This document shows positions 52,391 through 61,539 of a stretch of DNA of 64,000 bases, one piece after another; the first letter of the stretch is position 1, and every line of letters starts with the position of its first letter. A model generated the notes under the pieces. That model made no database searches and was not told the origin of the DNA. It saw nothing but the letters and a program-made list of their open reading frames with translations. The position numbers were made by a program, and so were the translations under genes. The stretch comes from Falsochrobactrum shanghaiense (GTDB lineage: Bacteria > Pseudomonadota > Alphaproteobacteria > Rhizobiales > Rhizobiaceae). The stretch covers positions 682,001 through 746,000 of the forward strand of contig NZ_QGDB01000002.1 of assembly GCF_003149535.1 (NCBI RefSeq). Reading direction: 5' to 3'.

Positions 52391-53878
52391 TCAGGCGATC
52401 AGGTGTCCTGATCCTTTGTGACAATCGAAACCGGGAAAAACATCCGGGCTGATTGGGGCCAGTACATCGATTTTCAAGCCGGTGGGCGCAAATTCGATGT
52501 CACAGCGCGCTTTGAGTTCCTCGGCGAGCACCAGACGCAAAAGCCTCTGGCCGAAACCACGGCGCGATGGGCGGGCAACTTCGGGACCACCCGTTTCCAC
52601 CCAGCGCATCTGGAATTTTTTCTCTCCGTGATCCTCGACGATCTTCCAGTCAAACTCGATAATTCCGCGATCATTTGCCAGCGCACCATATTTCACCGCA
52701 TTGGTGGCCAGTTCGAAAAGCCCCAGCGACAATGAAACCGTCACACGGTCACTGACGAATAATGACGGTCCCGTCATGCGAATGCGATGCCCGAAAGTGC
52801 TGTTGAAGGGGGCCAGCGCCGTATCGGCGATTTGCTGGATCGTAGCGCCGCCCCAATCATCCTGGAGCAGCATGTCATGCGCCTGTGCGAGCGCTCGAAG
52901 GCGCTCGTTGAACAGCCTGCCTGCCTCCGCGGGATCGCGTGCATTGCGCAGCGTCTGATTGGCGATGGACTGCACCATGGCCATCGAGTTCTTGAAGCGA
53001 TGGGCTATTTCCCGCGCGACAAGAGCCTTGTCGGCTTCGGCTTTCTTGCGGTCGGTAATGTCCAGCATGACACCCATGAGCGTCGGCTCTTTTCCCAGCA
53101 GGGCCTTGGCGCGCGTTTCCACCCATACAGTCTGGCCGGTTTTACTGATGACCCGGTACTCCATCGAATAGGCTCCGCCGGATGCAAAGGCTTTCTGGGT
53201 CTGCTGGATAACCGCCATCCGGTCCTCCAGGGCAATCTGGTCCATAATCTGGTCAAAATGGACCGGCTCGTCATCCGTCAGGCCGAAAATGCGGCGGCAC
53301 TCGGCAGAAAAATTGATCGTTCCGCTTCGCTGATCACGAACCCAAAAGCCAATCTTGGCAACATCGGCGATATAATTGAGCTGATCCTCGTGCCGCTCGG
53401 TCGCCATGCTCAGCGTATCGCGCTCTTTCTGCAATTCGGCGAAACGCTTGAGTTCCTGTGTCACATCAAGTTGCGTTCCGACAAAATGCTGCAAAACCCC
53501 GTCGGGCGTCTTGACCGGCGATATATGCAGCCGGTTCCAGAAGGCCGTACCCGATTTCTTATAGTTCAAAATATCGATCTCGATCGGCGATTCAGCGGCA
53601 AAAGCCGCCCGGATGGCGCCCACATCCCGAGCCGAGGTGCCTTCGCCTTGTAAAAACCGGCAATTGCGCCCCATCACCTCCTCCGCCTCATATCCGGTCA
53701 ATTGCAGGAAGGCACGGTTGACGAAAACAACCGGATTGTCAGGCAGTCGCGGATCGGTGATGAGAATAGGCGTCGGCGTATGTTCCACCGCTGCACGAAA
53801 TGGATCAACTGGTTTTAGAATGGAATTTTCCGAGAAGGGACTGGACGGTTCGAAATCTGGTGCCACTGCAACCCCCAT
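52391..53878 (-). CDS. LOV-domain HWE-family histidine kinase
   Basis: The 495-aa soluble protein has a LOV domain with the flavin-adduct cysteine at Cys73 (GRNCRFLQG), a second PAS (about 170-280), and an HWE kinase domain with phospho-His293 ([16 protein letters not shown]) and [10 protein letters not shown] near the end. It is expected to bind FMN and be activated by blue light. In Brucella a LOV-HK controls virulence and the general stress response. ATG at 53878 is chosen over a TTG 10 codons upstream. No response regulator is adjacent. Confidence 0.93.
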   Translation of the reverse strand: MGVAVAPDFEPSSPFSENSILKPVDPFRAAVEHTPTPILITDPRLPDNPVVFVNRAFLQLTGYEAEEVMGRNCRFLQGEGTSARDVGAIRAAFAAESPIEIDILNYKKSGTAFWNRLHISPVKTPDGVLQHFVGTQLDVTQELKRFAELQKERDTLSMATERHEDQLNYIADVAKIGFWVRDQRSGTINFSAECRRIFGLTDDEPVHFDQIMDQIALEDRMAVIQQTQKAFASGGAYSMEYRVISKTGQTVWVETRAKALLGKEPTLMGVMLDITDRKKAEADKALVAREIAHRFKNSMAMVQSIANQTLRNARDPAEAGRLFNERLRALAQAHDMLLQDDWGGATIQQIADTALAPFNSTFGHRIRMTGPSLFVSDRVTVSLSLGLFELATNAVKYGALANDRGIIEFDWKIVEDHGEKKFQMRWVETGGPEVARPSRRGFGQRLLRLVLAEELKARCDIEFAPTGLKIDVLAPISPDVFPGFDCHKGSGHLIA

Positions 53879-54152
53879 GATACTCAAGGCATTATAAACA
53901 CAAACCAATCCAGAGCATTTGAATTTAGCTCATTATCGCTATTATCGCGAATTAATATAGGAAATTCTATTAGCCATATTGAATATAAAGATTAGGGCAT
54001 TTCCGGCACTTCTCCTCAGACAGCAACCGCGCCAGCTTGCGCAACCATGCAAGGCTTGCCGCAGAGCAGATGTGCATTATATGTTTTTCTATCATTCAGC
54101 GCACGTTCATCTTGCATCGGACATGATGTCGGCACTTGAACTGGAGAAGACG

Positions 54153-54626
54153 ATGATTAACACCTTGAAAAAACTTATGGTTGGGGTGGTTGGCGCAACT
54201 TTGATGGTCGGCACCATGGTACCCGTCTCCGCCGCTCCCATCATGCCTTCCGCCCAGATTACGGGCAACAACAGTATCGAGCATGTGCGTGACGATCGCC
54301 GGCGTCGCCATGGCGACCGGCACTGGCGCGGCCGCCATTCAGGCCCTCGTCACTGGCATGGCCATCGCGGCTATCGGGAGTATCGTCGGGGCTATCGTCG
54401 TCATAGCGATGGCTGGTGGTATCCGCTTGCAGCCTTCGGAGCCGGTGCGGTCCTTGGCGGGGCGCTTGCTTCACCGCCGCCGCCGGTCTACCGCGCCCCG
54501 GCTCATCGCTCCAGCAATGCTCATGTGCAATGGTGCTATGACCGCTATCGGTCCTACCGGGCTTCCGACAACACGTTCCAGCCCTATAACGGTCCGCGCA
54601 GGCAGTGCTATTCGCCTTATCGCTAA
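54153..54626 (+). CDS. BA14K-family protein
   Basis: The 157-aa protein has an N-terminal signal/membrane segment ([21 protein letters not shown]), a His/Arg-rich middle, a hydrophobic segment ([14 protein letters not shown]) and the C-terminal BA14K domain ([19 protein letters not shown]). The family was named from a 14-kDa immunogenic Brucella abortus protein with lectin-like activity and links to LPS. ATG at 54153 follows GGAGAAG. Confidence 0.9.
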   Translation: MINTLKKLMVGVVGATLMVGTMVPVSAAPIMPSAQITGNNSIEHVRDDRRRRHGDRHWRGRHSGPRHWHGHRGYREYRRGYRRHSDGWWYPLAAFGAGAVLGGALASPPPPVYRAPAHRSSNAHVQWCYDRYRSYRASDNTFQPYNGPRRQCYSPYR

Positions 54627-54643
54627 AGCATTCCAGAAAAAGC

Positions 54644-54672
54644 CAGCCGCCCCGCCAAGGGCGGCTGTTTTG
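54644..54672 (+). terminator. rho-independent terminator of the BA14K gene
   Basis: A 9-bp stem CAGCCGCCC/GGGCGGCTG with a six-base loop is followed by TTTTG. Confidence 0.88.
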
Positions 54673-54886
54673 TTTCCAGACTTATCTTCCGTCACGCAGC
54701 CTCGGAGGCTATCAGGCACACAAATCCCTGCACCAATGCCGCAAACATGGCCGCGCATCGAAAATTTTTACAGCCCATCCCCTATTTTCGAATTTATATT
54801 GGAGAAAGGTGATTTTATGGTGTTGACCATTGCGAAAGCCGCCCTTATGTTCCGCCGCACTTCCACAGACGATTTGTCTGTTTCGG

Positions 54887-54962
54887 GAGCGCGTAGCTCA
54901 GCCGGTAGAGCAACTGACTTTTAATCAGTAGGTCCAGGGTTCGAATCCCTGCGCGCTCACCA
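54887..54962 (+). tRNA. tRNA-Lys (TTT)
   Basis: Acceptor GAGCGCG/CGCGCTC, anticodon stem ACTGA/TCAGT around CTTTTAA, and a T-arm with TTCGAAT all pair. CCA is encoded. Confidence 0.96.
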
Positions 54963-55024
54963 TTAAATCAAGACGTTATAGCTGCATCTTAATACGATAC
55001 ACGAGGCCGATAGCTTGCCCGGCC

Positions 55025-55930
55025 TTACCTCTGCGCACGGCGCGCTGCCCAGATTCCCACGAGAACGATCACGCCGCCTACGCCTTGCCAGGGCGTCAAG
55101 GCCTCGCCCAGAATCAGCCATGCCAGCAGCGCTGCGATAACGGGCTGAAGCAATAGTGTGAGCGATGAAAACGTCACCGGGAGCCATGCCAGGGCATAGG
55201 CAATCAGGCTCTGCCCAGAGGCCTGGCTCAACCATGACAGAGCGAACAGGACCGCCCAGCCCGCCAATGTGACCGGAATGAGCGTCGGCTCCGAAATCCA
55301 GGCAAAGGGCAGAATGGTGAGCGCCGCAGCACTGGAACTCCAGATCATGACCACCGGCGTGGAGAAGCGTTCACGCGCCTTGCCGAGCATGAGAATATAG
55401 GCGGCATAAAGCATTGCCGCAAAGATTGCGACGGCATCCCCCTTCAGGTCGCCGCCACCCAAAGCCTGCGGGCCGCCTTTCAGAATCACCACGCCGGCAA
55501 TCGTGATAATCAATGCGGCTGCAAACAAGCGGCGCGGCGCCTGCCGCAAGACGAGCCAGCAATAGAGTGTGACGAAAATCGGAGCCATATTGACGAGCAG
55601 CGTCGAATTCGCGACCGAAGTCATGTGCAGCGAGATATGCCATGCGGCCAGTTCGGCGGCGAGCACGATGCCGGGCAGAACCACAAGCCATATGTCACGC
55701 GCGCTACGCGGCCGCGCGGCTTTCGGCACGGGATGCCTTAGCGTCAGAAGAAGCAGCGGAAACAATGCCAGCGCCAGCCTCCAGAACGCGGTCGAAATCG
55801 CGCCGAGTTCCGATAGCCGCACAAAAATCGGCGAGCAGCCGATCACTATTCCGCCCGCAAAAAGTGCAATCAGCGCAAGCTTTAGCTGACGGCGTTTGGA
55901 ATCCGGCATGGTTTCGGTCGAGATTGTCAT
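55025..55930 (-). CDS. DMT-family (EamA) transporter
   Basis: The 301-aa protein has ten hydrophobic segments in two EamA repeats (GGIVIGCSPIFVRLSELGAISTAFWR near the start; VIAALLAWLILGEALTPWQGVGG near the end). Substrate unknown. It is unrelated in strand to its neighbours. Confidence 0.88.
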   Translation of the reverse strand: MTISTETMPDSKRRQLKLALIALFAGGIVIGCSPIFVRLSELGAISTAFWRLALALFPLLLLTLRHPVPKAARPRSARDIWLVVLPGIVLAAELAAWHISLHMTSVANSTLLVNMAPIFVTLYCWLVLRQAPRRLFAAALIITIAGVVILKGGPQALGGGDLKGDAVAIFAAMLYAAYILMLGKARERFSTPVVMIWSSSAAALTILPFAWISEPTLIPVTLAGWAVLFALSWLSQASGQSLIAYALAWLPVTFSSLTLLLQPVIAALLAWLILGEALTPWQGVGGVIVLVGIWAARRAQR

Positions 55931-56144
55931 TGAACGGCTCTTGATCTAGAAGATGGCATGGCTGCAAATGCGTGAGATACCGGATCACTTTGCTTCAAAG
56001 GCTCCTATCATGCCGGAACGATAACAAGAAGCAGATCTTGTGCGGCGCGCGTCAAAGCCGCAGGACAGTCGCCCCCGACAGGCCAATATTGCTATGGGCT
56101 GTCCGGGACAGTTTCGAATTTATTTTCAGACAGATGGGGCAGAT

Positions 56145-56747
56145 GTGAACAAAGCAGCTCTGCTGGCAATTCTTGGAGCATTCACAACCATGTCGGCTCA
56201 GGCGAGCGACAATTGGCAGGCCACCGAGATTATCCAGCCCTATGCCATCGCCGGACGCACAGCGCCCGATCTTTATGAATCCATCGGCGCCCGCGGCCCG
56301 AAAATTGGCAAAATCCGCGTCATTGCGCATACAAGTTACGTGCTGACATGGGACCGGAAATTTGACCGCAGCAACAATGCCTGCACCGTGATTTCCGCAA
56401 CCCCGAAGCTCAAGATCACCTATACATTGCCAAAACCGTCGCAAAAGCTCGCCTCCCCCGTCAAGGAGAGTTGGGACACTTTCTATGAAGGCATCCGCAC
56501 GCATGAACTGGTGCACGGCGACATAGCCAAGGACATGACGCGCGAGATCGTGCGCAAAACGGTTGGGCTTTCAGTCCCCAACGATCCGAAATGCCAGAAA
56601 ATTCGCAAGGTTCTGGCAAAGGAAATTACCGATATGGTCAATGTACAACGAGCGCAAGGACGCGATTTCGACCGGGTGGAAATGGGCAATGGCGGCAATG
56701 TCCACCAGCTCATTCTGGCTTTCCTGAATGGCGATAATCGTCCCTGA
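56145..56747 (+). CDS. secreted DUF922 putative zinc protease
   Basis: The 200-aa protein has a signal peptide (MNKAALLAILGAFTTMSAQA), the DUF922 core (YVLTWDRKFD) and RTHELVHGDIA, an H-E-L-V-H motif fitting a zinc metalloprotease. GTG at 56145 is chosen because the signal peptide starts there; a longer in-frame start at 56094 would bury it. Periplasmic function not known. Confidence 0.8.
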   Translation: MNKAALLAILGAFTTMSAQASDNWQATEIIQPYAIAGRTAPDLYESIGARGPKIGKIRVIAHTSYVLTWDRKFDRSNNACTVISATPKLKITYTLPKPSQKLASPVKESWDTFYEGIRTHELVHGDIAKDMTREIVRKTVGLSVPNDPKCQKIRKVLAKEITDMVNVQRAQGRDFDRVEMGNGGNVHQLILAFLNGDNRP

Positions 56748-56834
56748 ATGTCGTTTACTGGCGCGTTTGCGTTTGGTTTTGCACCTATATGATCAAACGA
56801 ACCCCTCTAAAGGTCTGGAATCGTGGAGAGAATA

Positions 56835-57236
56835 ATGGATACAAAAGCGCTCATTCAGGCATATTACACTGCGTTCAATGCCGGACAGACGGACGATATG
56901 CTGGCTCTTTTGCATGAGGATGTGGAACATCATGTCAATGAAGGCGAGGTTCGCCGCGGCAAGGAACTTTTCGCCCGGTTCAATCGCCATATGACTGAAA
57001 GCTACAAGGAAGAGCTGACAGATATGGTGATCTTCGTGAATGAAGGCGGCGATCGCGCGGCAGCGGAATTCATCGTGAATGGCACCTATCTTAAAACCGA
57101 TGAAGGACTGCCGGAAGCAAACGGGCAGACCTATCGTCTGCCTGCCGGCACATTTTTCGCGCTTCGGGACGGCAAGATCAGCCGGGTGACGACTTATTAT
57201 AATCTCAATGAATGGACCAGACAGGTCGTGGGATGA
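56835..57236 (+). CDS. SnoaL-like / ketosteroid-isomerase-related protein
   Basis: The 133-aa NTF2-fold protein (YYTAFNAGQTDDMLALLHEDVEHHVNEGE) starts at ATG 56835 after GGAGAGAAT. It is the first gene of a coupled operon with a GNAT and a nitrilase. The set is conserved, but its substrate is not known to me. Confidence 0.85.
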   Translation: MDTKALIQAYYTAFNAGQTDDMLALLHEDVEHHVNEGEVRRGKELFARFNRHMTESYKEELTDMVIFVNEGGDRAAAEFIVNGTYLKTDEGLPEANGQTYRLPAGTFFALRDGKISRVTTYYNLNEWTRQVVG

Positions 57237-57814
57237 TTACGGTTCATATATTGACCGGAGATGAGGTGAATGCTGCGCTGGATGAACTGGCGCAGCTTCG
57301 GATCGCGGTATTTCGCGACTGGCCTTATCTTTATGAAGGTGGTCTGGACTACGAGCGGGAATATCTGACAAACTATCGTTCAGAAGGGGCAATCATCGTT
57401 GCCGCTTATGACGGCAAGCAGATGGTCGGCGCTGCAACCGGCACGCCGATGGAAGATCATGCCGACGATTTCGGCGCGGCCTTCGCCCATCGGGCGGAAC
57501 CGCTGAACCGGATATTTTATTGTGCGGAATCAATCTTGCTGGCCCCCTATCGCGGACGCGGAATAGGCCATGCTTTTTTCGACAGCCGTGAAGCGCACGC
57601 CCGTGCACTCGGTCGCCAATACAGTGCTTTTTGCAGCGTCTCCCGCCCGGATGACCATCCCGCCCGCCCCGCCGATTATCGCCCGCTGGACAATTTCTGG
57701 CGCAAGCGTGGTTATGCGCCGCTGCCGCAGGTCGTGGCTGAATTTCCATGGAAAGATATAGGCGAGAGCGAGAGCTCGAAGAAACCCATGCAATTCTGGA
57801 TGAAAGAACTATGA
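57233..57814 (+). CDS. GNAT-family acetyltransferase
   Basis: The 193-aa protein has the acetyl-CoA loop APYRGRGIGHAFFDSRE and a WRKRGY segment. The ATG overlaps the upstream stop by ATGA. It likely modifies a small molecule with its neighbours; it is coupled to the nitrilase gene by ATGA. Confidence 0.87.
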   Translation: MITVHILTGDEVNAALDELAQLRIAVFRDWPYLYEGGLDYEREYLTNYRSEGAIIVAAYDGKQMVGAATGTPMEDHADDFGAAFAHRAEPLNRIFYCAESILLAPYRGRGIGHAFFDSREAHARALGRQYSAFCSVSRPDDHPARPADYRPLDNFWRKRGYAPLPQVVAEFPWKDIGESESSKKPMQFWMKEL

Positions 57815-58677
57815 GCCGCACCAAAATTGCCACCGCCGCCTACCCGCTAAGCTGGTTTGACAGTTTCGCCGCCTATGAAGACAAGATAACGCAATGGGTA
57901 AAAGAGGCTTCCGATTGTGACCTTCTGGTCTTCCCCGAATATGGTTCGATGGAGCTTGCCTCTCTGGGCGGGCGCGAGGTGGCAGCCGATCTGGAAGCAT
58001 CACTGCATGAAGTCGCGCGGCATGAAGAAGCGCGTGAGAAACTCCATATCGAACTGGCCCGGCGCTTCAATGTCCACATATTGATGGCTTCAGGGCCGGT
58101 TTTTGAAGGCGAGCGACCGGTCAACCGTGCGGTTTTGATCGGCCCCGAAGGCCGCATCGGCTTTCAGGACAAGCAGATCATGACGCGGTTTGAGCGCGAA
58201 GACTGGAACGTGGTCGGCTCGCCCGGCCTCAAACTGTTCGATACGCCGCTCGGACGGATTGGCATTCTGATATGCTACGACAGCGAGTTTCCGCTATTGG
58301 CCCGCATATTGGCGAAACAGCATGTCGAAATCATTCTGGTTCCCTCCTGTACCGATACGATTGCGGGTTTTAATCGCGTGAAGATCGGTTCAATGGCCCG
58401 CGCGCTTGAATCGCAATGCGTCGTTGTGCAGTCACCCATCGTGGGCGATGTGGACTGGAATCCGGCAGTCGATGAAAATTGCGGAGCGGCGGGAATATAT
58501 TGTCCCCCCGATGGCGTCTGGCCGGAAAGTGGAATACTCGCTTGTGGCGAACTCAACCAGCCCGGCTGGGTCAAGGCGGAGATCGAGTTGGAGAAAGTTG
58601 CCCAAAGTCGCCGCGACGGGCGCGTGCTGACCTTTGCCCATTGGCCCGAGAGCGAAGCCTGCCCGTTCAAGGGATAG
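57811..58677 (+). CDS. carbon-nitrogen hydrolase (nitrilase superfamily)
   Basis: The 288-aa enzyme has the E-K-C triad in LVFPEYG (Glu), FQDKQIMTRFE (Lys) and ILICYDSEFP (Cys). It probably hydrolyses an amide or N-carbamyl compound. Start MSRTKIATAAYP overlaps the GNAT stop (ATGA). Confidence 0.9.
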   Translation: MSRTKIATAAYPLSWFDSFAAYEDKITQWVKEASDCDLLVFPEYGSMELASLGGREVAADLEASLHEVARHEEAREKLHIELARRFNVHILMASGPVFEGERPVNRAVLIGPEGRIGFQDKQIMTRFEREDWNVVGSPGLKLFDTPLGRIGILICYDSEFPLLARILAKQHVEIILVPSCTDTIAGFNRVKIGSMARALESQCVVVQSPIVGDVDWNPAVDENCGAAGIYCPPDGVWPESGILACGELNQPGWVKAEIELEKVAQSRRDGRVLTFAHWPESEACPFKG

Positions 58678-58688
58678 CTCGACGCAAT

Positions 58689-58727
58689 CGTGACGCGTGC
58701 GCTCGATAATCAGGCACACGCGTCACG
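58689..58727 (+). terminator. stem-loop after the nitrilase operon
   Basis: CGTGACGCGTG (58689-58699) and CACGCGTCACG (58717-58727) form a perfect 11-bp stem. No T-run follows, so it may stabilise the mRNA end or act with Rho. Confidence 0.55.
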
Positions 58728-58739
58728 TCCCCCCCACCA

Positions 58740-58774
58740 ACCTTCCACTTGGCCTTCCACTTGGCCTTCCACTG
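58740..58774. repeat. 12-bp tandem repeat
   Basis: About three copies of GGCCTTCCACTT in the gap before the TetR gene. No coding role seen; useful only as a variable-number locus. Confidence 0.65.
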
Positions 58775-58887
58775 CAACCTTCCGCTTTGGCCCCCGCCTC
58801 GGAACTATCCCTATTTAAGCGGAACTGCCGCCCCCCAATAAATTATCCTTTGGTCGTATTATTCGGAAGATGCAGGCTTCGTCCGGC

Positions 58888-58916
58888 TTGACATTTAATC
58901 AATCGATTGATTAAAT
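58888..58916 (+). promoter_or_regulatory. promoter with palindromic TetR operator
   Basis: TTGACA (58888-58893), a 17-nt spacer and TTAAAT (58911-58916). A perfect 24-bp palindrome, half-site ATTTAATCAATC, covers 58893-58916, so regulator binding would block RNA polymerase. The -10 box ends only 6 nt before ATG, so the transcript is probably leaderless. Confidence 0.8.
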
Positions 58917-58922
58917 ATAGAC

Positions 58923-59630
58923 ATGAAAAAGCCCCCACCTTCCCAAGATGTGCCGCCGCCCCCATCCAGCGACCAGACGCGCACGGCCCTTATTCACGCG
59001 GCGCTGCATCTTTTTGGATCGAAAGGCTATGATGCGACTTCGACGCGTGAAATCGCAAATCTTGCCAAGGCCAATATCGGTTCCATCGCCTATCATTTCG
59101 GCAATAAGGAAGGGCTGCGGCTTGCGACAGCCGATTATATCGTTGAGACGATGCAGGGTCTGGCGGGGCAGGCTTTTGGATATTACGGGGCGATAAGCAC
59201 GGCCCCTGAAACAAAAGATGCGGCCCGCCAGCAGCTTGTTTCCGCTCTGGAGCGCATGGTCCATTTCATCGTGGCGCAACCGGAAGCGGGCGAAATCGTC
59301 CAGTTTCTCCTGCGTGAACTGGCCCATCCCACCGCAGCGCTCGATCGTATTTATTCCGGCGTATTCGAGCCGACCCATCGCAGGCTTTGCGCCATTTGGG
59401 AAACGGCGACAGGCGAAGCCGCCGAAAGCGAGAATACGCGGCTTACGGTTTTCACGCTGCTGGGTCAGGTGATCTATTTTCGCATCGGGCAGGAAGCCGT
59501 GAAGCGCCGCATGGGCTGGAACGCCATCGGCCCCGAACAAGAACAGGCGGTAGCGATCACCACGCGGCAGAATCTGTTGGCAATGTTCGCCGCCCGCGAT
59601 GAAGCGGAAAAAGGAAAAACCTTGCGATGA
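58923..59630 (+). CDS. CecR-like TetR-family repressor
   Basis: The 235-aa protein has a proline-rich N-terminus, the TetR HTH (ALIHAALHLFGSKGYDATSTREIANLAKANIGSIAYHFGNKEGLRL) and a CecR (DUF1956) ligand domain. It leads an operon of HlyD, ABC ATPase and permease, as cecR leads ybhGFSR in E. coli. It probably represses its own operon through the palindrome in its promoter. Confidence 0.9.
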   Translation: MKKPPPSQDVPPPPSSDQTRTALIHAALHLFGSKGYDATSTREIANLAKANIGSIAYHFGNKEGLRLATADYIVETMQGLAGQAFGYYGAISTAPETKDAARQQLVSALERMVHFIVAQPEAGEIVQFLLRELAHPTAALDRIYSGVFEPTHRRLCAIWETATGEAAESENTRLTVFTLLGQVIYFRIGQEAVKRRMGWNAIGPEQEQAVAITTRQNLLAMFAARDEAEKGKTLR

Positions 59631-60571
59631 GCCTTTTATGCATTCTTCCCTTTGCTTCATCCCTGTTTGCGGCGTGTGTGCCAACACCGCTTGCCGTTGG
59701 CTATGTCGAGGGCGAATTCGTGCAGCTTGCGCCGCTTCAGATTGCGCAGGTCAATGCCGTCATGGTCAGGCGCGGCGATCACATCGCAGCCGAGACGCCG
59801 CTTGCTGTGATGGAAGATACGGATGCCGTCATCGCGGTTGCGCAGGCGGAAGCCGCACTGGCACAGGCCGAGGCGCAACTGGCCAATTTGCAGGTCGGCA
59901 AACGCCCGGACGAAATCGCGGTTCTCGAAGCAGATCTCCGCATGGCCAGGGCACAGGCGGAAGAGGCTCGCCGCACCCTTGCGCGCACCCGCGACCTTGC
60001 CCAGCGCGGCGTCGTCACGCAGGCACAGCTTGACGATGCCGCAACCAGGCTGGAAGTCGCGGAAGCCGCCATCGGCCAGAGCACTGCCAATCTGGCCGTC
60101 GGTCGATTGCCTGCGCGCCCTGAAGAGATCAAGGCCGCTGAAAGCGCCGTCAAAAGCGCGAAGGCTCAACTCGACACAGCCCGCTGGCAGCAGGACAAAA
60201 GGGTGATAAAGGCACCCGCCGCAGGCCGGATAACCGACATTATCCGCAATCCGGGCGATATTGCCGGCCCCTCTGCCGCCGTCCTCACCATGTTGCCCGA
60301 CAATGCGGTTAAGCTGAAAGTCTATATCCCCGAAGACAGATTTTCGAGCATTGCAGTGGGCGAATTGCTCTCTGTGCGCTGCGACGGATGCGCACCGGGC
60401 CTGCAGGCGCGTATAAGCTATGTTTCCCCCGACCCGGAATTCACCCCGCCCGTCATTTATTCGCTCGAAACACGCCAGAAGCTGGTCTATCTCGTTGAGG
60501 CGCGCCCTGTTGATCCCTCCTCTCCCCTGCAACCCGGCCAGATCGTCGATGTCGATCTGCAAGCGGAATAG
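59627..60571 (+). CDS. HlyD-family membrane fusion protein (YbhG-like)
   Basis: The 314-aa protein has an N-terminal export signal with a lipobox-like LFAAC at 13-17, two half lipoyl motifs (VNAVMVRRGDHIAAETPLAV; KAPAAGRITDIIRNPGDI) and a long coiled coil of Ala/Glu repeats between. It bridges the exporter to the outer membrane. ATGA overlap with the regulator gene. Confidence 0.9.
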   Translation: MSLLCILPFASSLFAACVPTPLAVGYVEGEFVQLAPLQIAQVNAVMVRRGDHIAAETPLAVMEDTDAVIAVAQAEAALAQAEAQLANLQVGKRPDEIAVLEADLRMARAQAEEARRTLARTRDLAQRGVVTQAQLDDAATRLEVAEAAIGQSTANLAVGRLPARPEEIKAAESAVKSAKAQLDTARWQQDKRVIKAPAAGRITDIIRNPGDIAGPSAAVLTMLPDNAVKLKVYIPEDRFSSIAVGELLSVRCDGCAPGLQARISYVSPDPEFTPPVIYSLETRQKLVYLVEARPVDPSSPLQPGQIVDVDLQAE

Positions 60572-60582
60572 GCGGAGGTCAC

Positions 60583-61539
60583 ATGCCCAACGTCATTGAT
60601 GTAAACGGGCTGGTAAAGCGTTTCGGCGATGCCACGGTTGTCGATCATGTCAGCATGTCGGTTGCAGCCGGCGAGATCGTCGGCTTTCTTGGGCCGAACG
60701 GATCGGGCAAGACCACCACGATCCGCATCATGTGCGGGCTCCTGACCCCGGATGAAGGCAGCGGTCAGGTTCTCGGCTATGACCTGAGAACCCAAGGCGG
60801 ACTGATCAAGCGCGAGGTCGGCTATATGACGCAGCGTTTTTCATTTTATGAAGACCTGACCATTGCCGAAAATCTGGAATTCGTCGCACGCCTCTACCAG
60901 CTCAAACCTGCAAAGGATCACGTCAAACGCACGCTGGAGGAGCTTGGGCTGACCTCACGCCGCAACCAGCTTGCAGGCACGCTTTCGGGCGGCTGGAAGC
61001 AGCGGCTGGCACTGGCCGCCTGCATCATGCACAAGCCTAAGCTTCTGTTGCTGGACGAGCCGACTGCGGGTGTCGACCCCAAGGCGCGGCGCGATTTCTG
61101 GGATGAAATCCATCGCCTCGCCGAAGGCGGTCTCACGGTTCTGGTCTCCACCCATTATATGGATGAGGCCGAGCGATGCCACCGCATCAGCTATATTTCC
61201 TATGGCAAGCTTCTGGCGACCGGGACGGTCAGGGACGTCATCGAGCGGTCGGGGCTTACGACCTTCATCATCAGCGGCGAGCGGCTTGGCGAGATTGCAC
61301 GCGAGTTGGAAGGCGAACCGGGCGTCGATCAGGTCGCGCCTTTTGGCGCCACATTGCACGTTGTCGGCTCTGACAAGGCAAAGCTCGAAACAGCGCTTGC
61401 AAGAATAAGCCATAATGACGCAATCACTGTCAGCGCAGGCGAAACCAGCCTTGAGGACGTCTTTATCCAGTTCATGGCGCAGGCGCAGGCGCAGGACAAT
61501 ATGACCAGGGATGGCAAATCCGGAAACGGCACGGCATGA
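60583..61539 (+). CDS. ABC transporter ATP-binding protein
   Basis: The 318-aa ATPase has Walker A GPNGSGKTTT, signature LSGGWKQRLALA and Walker B LLLDEPTAGVDP, with an extra C-terminal domain as in drug and nodulation-type (NodI/YbhF) ATPases. E. coli YbhF is a fused double ATPase; this is a single one. The SGGWKQR signature is typical of the YbhF/YhiH group. Confidence 0.93.
   Translation: MPNVIDVNGLVKRFGDATVVDHVSMSVAAGEIVGFLGPNGSGKTTTIRIMCGLLTPDEGSGQVLGYDLRTQGGLIKREVGYMTQRFSFYEDLTIAENLEFVARLYQLKPAKDHVKRTLEELGLTSRRNQLAGTLSGGWKQRLALAACIMHKPKLLLLDEPTAGVDPKARRDFWDEIHRLAEGGLTVLVSTHYMDEAERCHRISYISYGKLLATGTVRDVIERSGLTTFIISGERLGEIARELEGEPGVDQVAPFGATLHVVGSDKAKLETALARISHNDAITVSAGETSLEDVFIQFMAQAQAQDNMTRDGKSGNGTA

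Noticed and set aside
52787-53653. Plus-strand frame (288 aa) opposite the LOV kinase
   Set aside because: Shadow of conserved PAS and kinase motifs.
58740-58774. CRISPR-like array
   Set aside because: Only three 12-bp head-to-tail copies without spacers; a simple tandem repeat. No CRISPR array or cas gene was seen in the window.
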